DNA of 44,702 bases, taken from contig VHZZ01000944.1 in the NCBI GenBank assembly GCA_009801015.1, forward strand, positions 113,951 through 158,652, written 5' to 3'. Shown here piece after piece: positions 20,801 to 32,181 of this stretch. The DNA comes from Silene noctiflora (lineage: Eukaryota; Streptophyta; Magnoliopsida; Caryophyllales; Caryophyllaceae). The notes under the pieces are model-generated. The model ran no database searches. It was not told where the DNA came from and was given only the letters and a program-made list of their open reading frames with translations. The position numbers and the translations under genes were made by a program. The stretch's first letter is position 1. Each line of letters begins with the position of its first letter.

Positions 20801-23467
20801 ACATGCGCCAATACATAAACCAATTACGAAGTTATATATACCTACCAGACTACCAAGTTTCGTTTTCTATAGTAGTAAACCTCTTTCCTTAATCTTTGTG
20901 CCAAAATCAAAGGATGACAATTAACAGGAACACATAAAAGTAACGGATTTGAAATTTTAAGTCAAAATTTGTTTTTCTAATTTACTCTACTGCATTACTT
21001 AGTGAATTGGAAAGTAATTCATTGATTTGTAACAAGGTGAAACAATGTGAAAAGGCGTGAATATATGCATGGTGCATTGGTAATTTAGTAGTAACTCGCT
21101 ACATATTTGTGTATTTAAAAAGTTAAGGAAGCAAAGTATAAGATAAATACTCACAACTATACATGCATCTTCATACTTTGGTCAAACAATATATTCACGC
21201 GTCAATAATTATATAGTTAGGTATATGATGCATTGCTATTAATTAATTAAACTTCTAATTAAACTTTGGGTAAATTAAACAAACGACATGACATATACTC
21301 AATAAGTCAATTACACATGCATCATGCATGCAAATACATTGGTGTGAATTTATGTATACTAGGTTTCTATCTAAAACGATTAAGAAAGAGGTATAGTAGA
21401 TAATAAATATCGTGTACGAAATACCTCACTTTCGATATTGTATTGTTCTTAAGGCTCTTTTTACACCAGAAAAGAATATACACATCACACAATTAATAGA
21501 ACATCTTGAATCATTAACGAGTATGGATTCGGCTATTTTTATTTTGTTTCATTTCTTCTAATAGAACATCTTGAATCATTATTCTTTTTCGAACACATCA
21601 AACAATTAATCGCTAAAATCATACTTATTGAACAAGATTTGGACCATAATGGAAGAAATTCAAAAATAAGGAGACGGAAATGGAGAGGATGCAAATTGGA
21701 ATAAGAATGAACGTACCTAGGATAAGGACTATTCTTGACGGCTTTTTGGCCGTATTTTCTCCATCTATATCCATCTTCAAGATGATCATCATCGCTTTTT
21801 GTCAAGAATGCAAATCTTTCTTCTTTTTTCTTCTTCTCTCCCTTTTTCTTTCCTTTATTATTCCTGTTCGTTATTCATAAACATTAAACATAGTCAATTA
21901 TTTAGCAATAACATACTTGCTTTTTCACATGAAATGCGAATCTTGATAGGAGTACGTACTTGTTTAATTATTGTTCGATACCACGGCTAGATTGACGTAT
22001 TTGATAGTCTTTCCGTTTACAATTATTTATCCAACTTATAAAAGAGAAAAAAATAAATAAAAAGACCGTATTTAACACATTCGCATTTCATTTCTTCCAT
22101 GATTAAATTATACAAAACCCAAATAAAGTAATATGGACATATTATTTCAAATAGTCAAAATTGGTATGTAAGATAAATCATTGTGAACGGAGGGAGTTAA
22201 GACTTGCTTATTACATCTAGTAGCTAGTATTTAACCTTAACTACTCCGTATTAGGTTAAAGACATTCTTGTTATATGTTATTTTGATCCATTGATATGTA
22301 GGAAAGTGAGATAAAGCTCGGGTCAAGTCAAGTCAAGTCAGATCAGATACTGTTATGATTAAAAAATTTCAATACTTAAATCTTTTATTTGATTCATCAA
22401 GGAATCGAACCTTCTCAACAAATTTTCTATGTATATGAATTAATTAAGCTCTTATACAAAATTCATGTAGATTTGAAAGTGATCTAAGAAATGAAAATTC
22501 ATGAATCATGAAAATTTGATTTTTTATTTATTTATTTATTTACATGTTACCCTAGTTATGGCAATAAGGCAATTGATGAATTTTTATTATTTATTGTGAA
22601 TGAACTCTAAGAGATCTCGGCAAGAAAACCTAATTCTGTGAACTACCCTAATAAATTAATATTAATAACCCTAATTAAACTAGATGAGTAAGATTAAGTA
22701 GAATGGAAAATGACTATGAATAACGAACATTATCAAGAATAATATGGATATAGATCATGATCTGCTTCATTAACAAATCATACAATAATTCTTCTTACAT
22801 ATAAACAATATGAACATGGTATTTTAATATTTTATGATCATAAAATAATCCCATTGGTTTGAATAAATAATAAACTCATAAAGTCAACAAAAAAAAAAAA
22901 TTAAGAAACTCGATCATAAGCTAGCTTTAATTTTACTTACCCTTTCTTAGAGTCTTCACCACTTTGATCATTACATTGCATTTGCTTATCACCATTCTCA
23001 TGACTATTCTCATCATCAACACCACCAGCTTCTGTAGACGACAATGAAATCGACGACTTTGGCGTATGAGGACCGCTATCACCACCACTTCCGGCAGCCA
23101 TCTCTTTCACCTCCACCTCTAGTGGCGGTAACGGTTTTTCGTTGCCACCATCAACAATTGAGGATAATACTTCTGAGGTAGTAGGTGATAGTAACCCTAA
23201 ATTTCCATGCAATAAAAAATCATTGTTCCTCCCATTATTATCATAATTATAATTATAATTATGACTATAATTAGGATGATTAAACCCACCAATATTTTGA
23301 GAATTAGGGTTATTGGTAGAAAATGTGAAGAAATTATTATAATTATTAGAAGTATTTAGCATGGCTTGTGGATCTTGTTGAAGAAATGATGATGTATTAG
23401 TTGAATTATATGAAGAATGATGGATATTATTATTAATATTATTATTATTCATAGTTTGATTAAACAT
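17888..23467 (-). CDS. WRKY transcription factor, group IIc (WRKY8/28/71 type)
   Basis: Three exons: 23467..22941, 21863..21717 and 18260..17888 (1047 nt, 348 aa). The start MFNQTMNNNN is chosen because a TATA box lies only about 40 bp upstream. Residues 7-150 are Asn/Ser-rich with low complexity. A basic run (GKKKGEKKKKEERFAFLTK) precedes DDDHLEDGYRWRKYGQKAVKNSPYPR. WRKYGQK is at 210-216 and the zinc ligands are C230, C235, H259 and H261 (C-X4-C-X23-H-X-H). Intron 2 splits the domain after YPR, the standard site in this group. The tail carries PATLRGHAAA and a Gln-rich stretch, ending FLLKQEP. Such proteins bind W-boxes (TTGACC/T) in the nucleus and act in stress, senescence or branching responses; the exact paralogue cannot be set here. 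Introns are long (1077 and 3456 bp), the second with a transposon-like insertion. Confidence 0.96.
19468..20206. mobile_element. Transposon-like insertion in WRKY intron 2
   Basis: The left boundary (ccagggacgaagctaggat, followed by agggccgat) mirrors the right boundary (gggccatggcccagatggcc, then aggagtagcttcgtcattgg). Both ends share an inverted 'gacgaagcta' core with nearby ggcc motifs. The interior is about 700 bp of AT-rich, non-coding DNA. It resembles the '(g)tggcggagctagg' end style seen at 30836, 34798 and 37576. Confidence 0.55.
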
Positions 23468-23502
23468 TATATTGGAGAAATAAATGAAGAAGAAAGAATA
23501 TG

Positions 23503-23510
23503 TATATATA
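23503..23510 (-). promoter_or_regulatory. TATA box of the WRKY gene
   Basis: TATATATA lies 36-43 bp upstream of the chosen ATG on the minus strand. That places transcription start only a few bases before the start codon, giving a very short leader, and supports MFNQTM as the start over further-upstream in-frame ATGs. Confidence 0.5.
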
Positions 23511-23537
23511 GATGGATTATTTAAGTAGGGCAAGGGT

Positions 23538-23543
23538 TTGACT
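23538..23543 (+). promoter_or_regulatory. W-box (TTGACT) upstream of the WRKY gene
   Basis: A TTGACT element sits about 70 bp upstream of the ATG. WRKY proteins bind TTGAC(C/T), and WRKY promoters often carry such sites for auto- or cross-regulation. A single hexamer can occur by chance. Confidence 0.35.
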
Positions 23544-25450
23544 AAGAGAAATTTGATAGTAATAGTGTATGGGGTTTGGTTAGGAAGTCTTTGTCTTGTA
23601 TATGATGGAGAGGTGTGTGTAACTATATATGTATGGTTATGGTTTGGTTTAAAATAGGTGAGGCAAACCTTTATAGAGGAACCTTTGACAAAATAGCCTT
23701 CCAATTAATTGGATTTTTAATTTAATTGTGTGATGTGGGAGGTGTTAGATATATTTGATGGTGATGGAAGACTACTTTAATTAGATTTATTTATGGAATG
23801 AAAATGAGTTTGTGTTGTGGTATGTAGAAAATGAATTATCGTTTTTAGGTTTATTCAATTTTTATATGGCTTATTATGGCGTATGTAATTAACAAAGGGG
23901 AAGAAGAGTAATTCGGTACAAAGTTAAACTTTAGAAGCATATATACAAAGACTGCTGAATTTTGAGTAAAGATAAAACAAATTCAAGAAATTAAATAAAT
24001 CTGATAATTTTTTTTGTCTACGTATTTATTATTCACTAGTGGTATGACATATGACATTTGACGGAAAATTAAATTAAAACTCAATGTTGTCTGTTTAATT
24101 ACGAAATTGACTCTGAGCCTGTATGATTTTCCTACAACATGGAATGTCGTTGATAATAACATATTAAATGAATCTATTAAGATATTTTATTTGCGAAATA
24201 GCTTACAAGAGAATGATAATTTTATGCCAAATATGCAGTAACTTGTTTAGAAGAGTACTTTTAAATAAGCTACCTTAGTTATTAAACCTATTTATTTATT
24301 TATTTTTGTTTTTAAAATGTATTGCAAGTTTGCAACTATCTTTATCATGTACGTACCTTACCAATCAAACAACTTAAATGTCAATCAAATATATCATTTC
24401 AGTCACATGAAATGACTTAATTAGTTGAATAATTGAATTAGCCGAATTATTAAGTAATTTACGTACCGCAAAATCGAGTAGTCTTTAACCCGAAAAAAAA
24501 AAAAAAAAAAAAATCGAGTAGTCAATACACCATAAATTTATGTATTCGTTGTTTTAGTCTATAAGTTCAAATGAGTCTCATATGACAAACAAAAGGGCTA
24601 TTTTGGCAAAGATAATGTCAATTATCGACTTTGACCCTTTCTCTTCAAACTAATACATCGGCAAATAGCTAATTAAAGATGATTAATTTAAGTAATCCAC
24701 TCTCATAATTATCTCTCGAGCGCTCATATAAAACACATAAATTCTTGTTTAAGATAAAGGTATTTGTTTTTTAGTTAAAACGAGACAATTATTACTCAAT
24801 TAAATAGATAAGGATGAAACCAGATAAATTAGAAAACAAAAAAAAAATCCTATCTATTTAAAAGGGATAATATTTGACCTGTTTCAATTATAAAAAGTAA
24901 TTAAAGTGAATATTTTCGTCTTAGAGGAATTTACTGTAGCTTGTAATGTGTAAAACTAACTATTTTACAATACCTAATTGTAAATGTAATTAAAAGAAGG
25001 ATGCAACAAAAAAATTTACTTCATAATAACTACTTATTTACGTAATTACTTAGATAAGAACAATAACATAAAATAACCGTAGATACAATAAACATGTAAA
25101 TCCGTTTTACACAAATGCTTTGATTTATCGTTATTCTTTCCCATACGCTATAGATCACCACATTACTTGTACATTGATAAATTCTTCACTAAAATTGAGT
25201 CAAAAGATATTGATATAAAACACAAGATGAACAGAAAATTAGGACCCAAAATAATGTTCCAATGTGATTGGCAATTTGGAATCTTAACATCTTTTAATCG
25301 TTCAATTAGTCTAATTAAAACGAGCTACTCGTACAAGACTAAGCTTTCGCAAGCTCACCGAGCTGTACGAAAGGGCTATGAGTCAACCACGACTATCAAA
25401 TGTGATCACATTACCTTTTATTACACTTTGAATATGTGAGAAAATATTTT

Positions 25451-25812
25451 GGGTGTTTAGTTAATGGCATATTTTCTGATTTTTAGCATATTCAAGGATT
25501 TTAACATTTTTGATCAATTAATATGCTAATTGTAGTGTTTGGTAAATAACATATTCGGGGTTAATATATTTTTTTTTACAATATGTTGTTTACCCCAACA
25601 TATTGGTTAGCACATTCTAAAAAAAAATTTACTCCATTTTACGAAGAAAAATAACAATTTTATTACTAATCTTAATATGCTAATTACCAAACCTTCAAAC
25701 TAATACCGCTAATTATAATATGTTAGTCAAACCTTATGATAAAATCTGCCATTTATAATCTGTTTTTGCAATCTATTTATGTTAAAAATAATCCGTCGAT
25801 TATCAAACATGA
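25451..25812. mobile_element. hAT-like MITE, 'gggtgtttggtaaa' family, copy 2
   Basis: It begins gggtgtttagttaatggca and ends near attatcaaacatgaat. Interior motifs (agcatattcaagg, gtgtttggtaaataacatatt, caatatgttgttt) follow the same order as copy 1 at 15695..16056, with many substitutions and small indels. Confidence 0.6.
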
Positions 25813-25956
25813 ATTTTATCTTTTTAAGATCAATAGATTGTCATATCTGTTTTACGTATAAAATGGGATAAATTCTACTTTTTATAAGTACATGGGACTG
25901 TGTATTATTCCCCAGGCATTTATAACTCATTCTAAACATATCCCCTATATATAAAC

Positions 25957-26043
25957 ACAAATTCTCATTTGTGACGCGAGACAACCTTGCAAGTGGGTGA
26001 GGCAAGTGGAGAGAGGTTTGTGAGACGTCACAAGCAAGACGGA
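25957..26043. mobile_element. MITE-like fragment, 'tgtgacgg' family, copy 2
   Basis: The left side caaattctcatttgtgacg and the right side gtcacaagcaagacgg match the termini of the element at 2875..3060, in opposite orientation and internally deleted to about 87 bp. It abuts the Helitron 5' end. Confidence 0.6.
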
Positions 26044-26444
26044 CTGATATATAAAAGTTGAGTTTTTTAAACTATTCTGACTGGCTCCTTAAAATTAGGA
26101 AGCTAAAGAAATTATTTATCCCCCTACCCCACCACTAAAAAACTCCATCAATTTCTTATTTGATTTTAGTAAGTTTACAATATGCAATCTCTTTTATATG
26201 ACCTTAAACTTTACATTATATATATTTTATATAGCCAATTTCATATTTTAGAAAGTTTGCAATACCCACTTGTGATTTAATAATAATTAATATTAATATA
26301 GTTAATTTCATATATGAACACAATGTATAGATTTTATATATTTGAATAAGTAAATAATCTCTGTTTATTTTTATTTATCGTTTTATAATTAATTAAATTT
26401 AAATAGTAAACCCGTGCATTTTTTTTGCACGGGTATAAAACTAG
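26044..26444 (+). mobile_element. Non-autonomous Helitron, copy 1
   Basis: The 3' end has a hairpin (cccgtgc, 8-nt loop, gcacggg), then ataaaa and CTAG followed by T, the standard Helitron 3' structure. The 5' side (ctgatatataaaag, then tattctgactggctcc) aligns with the 5' end of the copy at 31636..32063, though the first two bases are not a clean TC. About 400 bp and non-coding. Such elements depend on RepHel enzymes encoded elsewhere. Confidence 0.7.
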
Positions 26445-27013
26445 TTTATGTTGTATCTGTGTTAAGATTAAACAAGTCAAATAATATTTGACTTGTAAAT
26501 AGATATTTTGTTAGTTCCTACATATTTTACTTTTATCTCATCTAATATATTTTAACCGTTAAAACTTAAGACGGATACTTCTATTTCTGTTTTAAAAGTT
26601 AACACAAAAAATTATGAATTTTCAAAAATTTCGTACATATTTCACTTAATTAATTCAAAATAAATAAATGGATTCGCAAGAAGATAAAATTATACTTCCT
26701 CCATTCAACTCCATTTTACCATTTTCATTCTTATACACTATTCATAAGTAAGCATTCGATTTCAATTTTCTCATAATACATACGTGAAAATATATTCATG
26801 TGGAGTCTTGTTTGATTCGTCTTTACGAGTACATTAAAAATATTTAACTTTTATAATTTTTGCAAATACGTAGCTAACGATATTTAGCGCCTAAAATACG
26901 CGTTGACAAACGTGAAAAAGGAAAGCGGTAGAGTGAGGTTGAATGGAATTAGTAGTTGCTGTGAAGGGTGTCCGGTATCTAGAAACTAAAGAGAGGTGGG
27001 GACAAGGGAGCAA

Positions 27014-27072
27014 CACGTGTTTGTAATGCCACCGTCGTTTGACTCTAGCCGACGCACACCATTTCTCACGTG
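27014..27072. promoter_or_regulatory. Pair of CACGTG (G-box) motifs
   Basis: Perfect CACGTG palindromes occur at 27014..27019 and 27067..27072 in a locally GC-richer stretch (26890..27110) that also has TTGAC cores. They lie 3.5 kb upstream of the WRKY ATG. A distal regulatory role is possible but unsupported; the stretch could also belong to an unrecognised repeat. Confidence 0.25.
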
Positions 27073-27221
27073 ACAGACGCTCTAATTTGCTGCCAATTTC
27101 CATTTTGGTTGCTCTTATTCATTTTTGTTTCTCTTCCAACTCATTTCATATTTGGATTTCCGTACAATTCCTTTATCGCATCTTTGGAAATATAGAATTA
27201 AAATTATAATTGACATATTTT

Positions 27222-27607
27222 AAGTGTTTGAAAATGTGTGAAATTTAGAATTGGAATTTGGCTCAGATCCTTTCAGTTCCAACCTACTTAAAATTTGAGA
27301 TTTTTAAATTTCTACCATATAGTAGTCATTTCAATTCCATCACTATTTACGATTTTTTTTTATGCAAATTTCAACAAAATAATTTTATTTATGATCTTTT
27401 TTCCGACCGCAGATATTTTTCGACACAATATTTATTTTTTTCAAATAAAAAAAATTCAATGACCTCGACCCATATTCGTCCCGCCCAATTCCAATTCCAA
27501 TTCCATGGGTTTCCCAAACGAACTTTTGGAATTGAATTCAAACATTTTGATTTCTACAATTGAATTCATGAAAATGAATTCATTTCTATGTTTTCAAACA
27601 CTACCTT
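27222..27607. mobile_element. hAT-like MITE, 'tagtgtttgg' family, copy 1
   Basis: It starts taagtgtttgaaaatgtg and ends ttttcaaacactacctta, with inverted ends. The interior, including ctaccatatagtagtcattt, tgacctcgaccca and gggtttcccaaacgaactt, is shared in order and orientation with 29700..30082. Confidence 0.75.
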
Positions 27608-27621
27608 AGTTATATGTAAGG

Positions 27622-28075
27622 CTCAACATGAGCCGATTTGAGCTCGAGCTCGGGCTGACTCAGATGGCTCAAAATTTTTAGCTTGAGCTCGGAGTTCAAG
27701 TTGTCGAGCTTAAAAAATTCAAGCTCGAGCTCGACTCGAGTTCATATCGATCTCGTTTTGTCATTATATTATTTCATTTTCTTACTTTTTGAATTTAACT
27801 AAATATAAATATTTTAATTAAACAAATATGATTATACAATGTTAAAAATATTATATTATAATAGTTATAAATGCATAAATAGTCTATGACTTGAAATAAA
27901 ATTAATATTTTAGTATAAAAGTTTTAAAAAAAATATATAAACGATGTCAAACGAGCTTCCGAACCGAGCCTTACTGAGCTCAGATGTTCGTATTTAGCCA
28001 AGCTCGGCTCGAGCAAAAGCTACGCCGACCTTTGACCGAGCCGATTACGATGGCTCAACGAGCTGCCTCAAATCA
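27622..28075. repeat. GAGCTCG-rich dispersed repeat
   Basis: Both ends are dense in gagctcgagctcgggct-like words and their complements (near 27630..27750 and 27950..28070), flanking an AT-rich centre. Inverted complementarity between the ends suggests a foldback-type non-autonomous element. This word style is widespread in plant genomes. Confidence 0.5.
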
Positions 28076-29699
28076 TTTACATATTGCATATTTCCATATC
28101 ACTCATTAATCATATTCTTTTCTAGGCAAATTACGACTAATCGATCGATCGATCACAATTAAACTGGATTATAAAAGATGTAATAGACCTCCATTTCTTT
28201 CTAAGAAATAATGGAGATGATTTTTACTGGTCCATCTAAGCAACAATTCTAGTAACTTAATCATTGGGAGAGTTTGTAGCTTATACCTGTTATAGCTTAC
28301 AAAGCTGGTCTGGAAAGTTAAACTAGTAGTGTTGTTGCTTACATAGGAGATACGGTAATAAATACGAGTCGAAGCTGAGATTTGCTAGTTTAGTGGGTAA
28401 AGTGATGAAAGTTGGTACTCGTAAACAGAGTTCAAACCCCGTCAACAACATATTTGTTCTAGTGGCTTCATTTACACCAAAAATAATAATTAATAGAGTA
28501 TGAATGAATTATATAGAAACTCGATATTATCTGATGGGATATCTCTTTTGTCTTTAATTTGTACAATTGATTGGGAAAAAAATATATGACTCATTCCAAA
28601 ATTTGAAACACAAAAATGACAAGAGTTTTAGAACAAAAATGAAGATAGAAAAATATTATAACGTGCCATTTTGACATGATCATGCACCTCAATCCATGCA
28701 TCGATTCAAAAGTACTCGTAGTATGTAGCCATGTAGGGTACATATATATTTCAAGTAATGTTATGAGGAGGTCTTGTTTAAGACGGATTATTCGCCTTAA
28801 ATTGTAAAATAACTTAAATATTATGACATGTGGATAACAAAGTTAAAAAAAATTGGCATTTTTTTGGCAATTTGCCATATAATTTGATATGTATTTAAAC
28901 CGTTTTTAGTTTAAGACAGGTAATCTGATTTTAAATGAGAATTTGAGTATCACTTGAGTCTTAAGTAATGATGATGAAATGCATACGAATTCAATAATTC
29001 AAATTGGCATATGTAAACCGACGACCAATTCAAAAGTACAACTAATAAAGTTAGATAAGGATATGTGGAAATTGTCAAATGTAAACTTTTTGTTAGTTGT
29101 AGTCCCAATAACTCTTTATTTCGTTGATGTCAAATTAGCTTTTATCGTCAAAAAGTTTGGTCAAGCTCACTTGCATGAATTCTATGTAAAAACCTTAGTA
29201 AATTTAATCTATGTACTTTGATTAAAATCTTCTAGACTACTCATACAAATATTAGTAGGGTTCTAGGGTTTGATCGCCTCGAACTTATAGGTGTTACTTA
29301 GATTGAAATCTCTCGGTGACTGATTTTGAAATAAAAAACTAGGGATTAAGATATGAAGCCTTTCGTGTGAACAATAATTACAGAACTAAAGATGGTCGAG
29401 TAATCATTTCTTTACTTAAATATATATGCATGCATGGACTTATATGATCAGTAGCAGTCTCCTCTCTAAGGTTCTCGATGATAACAACTATTCCTAGTTC
29501 TATATTATCACCGAGAAAGGTCTAACTAGTTTCCGTAAGTCATAACTAAAATAGTAGTCGGTAAATACTAATGCATAACATAATAGGGCTTCATTGATAT
29601 AAAGCATAATAAGTAATCTTGAAAGCTAGTATCCCAAGGTATATATATATATATATGGCATACTATAATTAGAATTGAACTCCGTAATTGAAACATTTC

Positions 29700-30082
29700 T
29701 AGTGTTTGGGAATTCCTAAAATTTGGAATTGGAATTAGACTCAATTCCTTACCAATTTCAACCTATTTAAAATTTGAGCCTCTCAAATTCCTACCATATA
29801 GTAGTCATTTCAAATCCATCACTATTTACGTTTTAAATGCAAATTTCATCGCAATATTTTTATATATAATATTTTTTCGGATCGCAAATATATTTCATGA
29901 CAATAATTTTTTAAAAAAAATAAAAATTGAATGACCTCGACCCATTTCCAATTCCAATTCCAATTCTATGGGTTTCCCAAACGAACTTTTGGAATTGGAT
30001 TTGGAATTGAATTCAAACATTTGGATTTCTACAATTAAAATCTTGAAAATGAAATCAATTTCGCGTTTCCAAACACTACCTT
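29700..30082. mobile_element. hAT-like MITE, 'tagtgtttgg' family, copy 2
   Basis: It begins tagtgtttgggaattcc and ends gcgtttccaaacactacc, giving better-preserved inverted ends than copy 1. By eye the two copies look roughly 75-85 percent alike along their length, in direct orientation 2.5 kb apart. Confidence 0.8.
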
Positions 30083-30439
30083 ATGTATTTCCTAATGTTA
30101 GTATATCATAAATTTCGAGATATTCTCGAGATATATATGTAATTAATAAATTAAAATGAGATAACAAAGTAATAATAGAAGAATCTAAAGCAAGGGAATA
30201 ATGTTGTAGGCTAATTAGTTTTCCCATGCAAACTAATTAAAAGCATTAATATGAAGTAAAGCATGTATGAAAGCGCAAGGTATGGTATCCTGGAAAGATG
30301 AACATTTATAAACTATAGCAGTCTTGAAAATTACATAAAATAATCCCTACACTTGTTCATAAAGTGGAGACCAACCACCACCATCACCATGTTATAAACA
30401 ACAACTACTATATCGTTATCAATTCATATTTAGTTTAAT

Positions 30440-30500
30440 CACAAATTCTCGCTTATGACGAACAATATCCGTCACACACAAGCTTATAGCGAACTAAACA
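30440..30500. mobile_element. MITE-like fragment, 'tgtgacgg' family, copy 3
   Basis: The sequence cacaaattctcgcttatgacg followed by atccgtcacacacaagctta is a diverged version of the right end of the element at 2875..3060. The other end is not clear, though cacgtcacaaag near 30594 may mark it. Confidence 0.4.
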
Positions 30501-30835
30501 AAACCCACATAGACAGATAAAGATAAATGATTTAATTTGTGACTTATTAGACACTTTATTTTAGTCTTATTTATCCATGTTGGTGATATTTAACACGTCA
30601 CAAAGAACACCGAAGGCTTCCTATAGTTTTAATAAAGTTAAACATTTGCATTTTTCATTAAAAAATTAGATTATGTAATAAGGTAATGTGATATCCAACT
30701 ACTTCGGTGTTAAGAATAAGGGAGGTCAATAAAACGCAGGTCATATTGCACTTGCTTCACTTGAGACTGTCGAGTGTCAACAGGATATATGAGAAATTAT
30801 TTTTTAGATGATGAAGCTTTGTATTGAGAAATATA

Positions 30836-30998
30836 GTGGTGGAGCTACGGAGGCGCTATTAGGCGGTGCTAGTTCCGTTATTAGTGCACGCATTTTAAAA
30901 AAATTCCCTTAAAATTTCAATATTACGTTATGGTATTACTTGTTCGGCTTCACTGAAAACTTTTGTCCTCATTAACTTTACGTTCTCGCTCTGCCACT
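30836..30998. mobile_element. Small element with 'tggcggagctagg'-type ends
   Basis: The left end gtggtggagctacgg and the right end cgttctcgctctgccact are imperfect inverted copies of a gtggcagagcgagg-like word. The interior is short and non-coding. End style is shared with 34798..35183 and 37576..37684. Confidence 0.45.
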
Positions 30999-31184
30999 TA
31001 AAACACTATCTTCATTATCAAGATAAGCAGAGATAGAATTTACGTGGCACTTGCTTCATATTCATCGTCTCACAAGACATTAATGTAAGGTCACAAATAC
31101 GAATTTCCGTTTTTTTTTTTTTGCAATTAAGTGGCTAGTTAAATAGTTCACTTAGTTGTCACAGTTCATATATAGGATTATTAT

Positions 31185-31405
31185 TATACATCCAGTTGTA
31201 TATAAGCATGGTACAACCAAGGTATAAGAATCCGAGCTTATGTGTATTTTTTCTGAGCTAATGCAAAGTTCATATTTGTAATGTGTAAATGGATGAGATC
31301 AGATACTTTCTAATAAAGCTCATATTCTTTAACATAAAGCTCGGATACTTTATTACAAAGCTCAGATTCTACACCGTACAACCGGTACAACTGGTTGTAT
31401 AGTCC
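31185..31405. mobile_element. MITE-like element related to the one in RWA intron 6
   Basis: The left end tatacatccagttgtatataa and the right end gtacaactggttgtatagtcc are inverted and nearly self-complementary. Inside, gagcttatgtgtattttttctgagct is the reverse complement of sequence near 7680..7710, tying it to the element at 7455..7797. Confidence 0.6.
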
Positions 31406-31635
31406 ATGAATTGTTGTCAGTTGGTCTTAGTTAAGACCTTAACACAAGATGTCTCACATTACTCCATTTATTCTTGTTTTATTGAAATCGGTTGTACGAG
31501 AGTACCGTCTTAACTTAAGACGGTTATAAAATAGTTAGCTTTGGTTTGTTTTTATAGATAGTGTGCGTATGTAAAACTTTCATCGACTACGAGATTGGTT
31601 GTTGTAACATGGCTTCGGTTATTTTTGTATAAGAA

Positions 31636-32063
31636 CTAGTTTTAAACCGTGCAGAAAATGCACAGGTCGTAATAATTAAATGTTCAATGCAATACATAAC
31701 AACATATAATCTCGACATATTTATTCCATATGAAATGTTCAATGCAGTAACTGATTTTATCAACCATGTAAAATATTTAAATGTATTTTGGTTATTTTTA
31801 TTTTATGTTTTTTGTAATATAGATATAGAGAATAAATGTTTATATTTATTATGTTATATTATCAAGCAAAAAATATATAGTTCATATTGTAAATTTTTGG
31901 TTATTTTGTATATTGATGGTAAATGTTGTTTTAAAGAAATTAAATCAACATCAAACTCATGTTCTTTTGGCGGGGACCACCTTCTGAATTTTACATATTT
32001 TTTTTCCGAAAATCAAGAGCCAATAGGAATTCTCCAAATGACTTGGCTTTTATACTATGTAGA
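31636..32063 (-). mobile_element. Non-autonomous Helitron, copy 2
   Basis: On the minus strand it starts TCTACATAGTATAAAAGCC after an A, and ends with a hairpin (CTGTGCA, TTTTC, TGCACGG), TTTAAAA and CTAG before a T. So it has a TC start, a CTAG end and insertion between A and T, exactly as Helitrons do. It is 428 bp long. The 142-codon plus-strand frame inside is AT-rich and not protein-like. Confidence 0.8.
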
Positions 32064-32093
32064 TACCTTCGAACACCTTCGCGTTAACTATTA

Positions 32094-32181
32094 CTCCCTC
32101 CATCCCAGGGAATAGTTTACACTTACTTTAATTTGTGAGGGGAAAATAAAACAAGTGTAAACTATTGACTGAGACAGGGAG
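32094..32181. mobile_element. Stowaway-type MITE
   Basis: Inverted ends CTCCCTCCATCCCAGGGAAT and its partner (ctgagacagggag), plus an extended pairing of agtttacactt with aagtgtaaact, enclose about 30 bp. TA dinucleotides flank both sides (32092-32093 and 32182-32183), as expected for Tc1/mariner-derived Stowaway elements. Confidence 0.85.

Noticed and set aside
23468-23704. N-terminal extension of the WRKY frame to an upstream ATG
   Set aside because: The extension (THTSPSYTRQRLPNQTPY and similar) looks like translated promoter DNA. A TATA box lies between it and the MFNQTM start, and related WRKY proteins begin near the Asn-rich region.
27258-27563. A 101-codon plus-strand frame
   Set aside because: It lies wholly inside a MITE shared with 29700..30082, where the frame is not kept.
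31687-32115. A 142-codon plus-strand open frame
   Set aside because: It lies inside the Helitron and runs into the Stowaway element, is AT-rich with Ile/Tyr/Phe/Cys-heavy composition, and shows no family motif.
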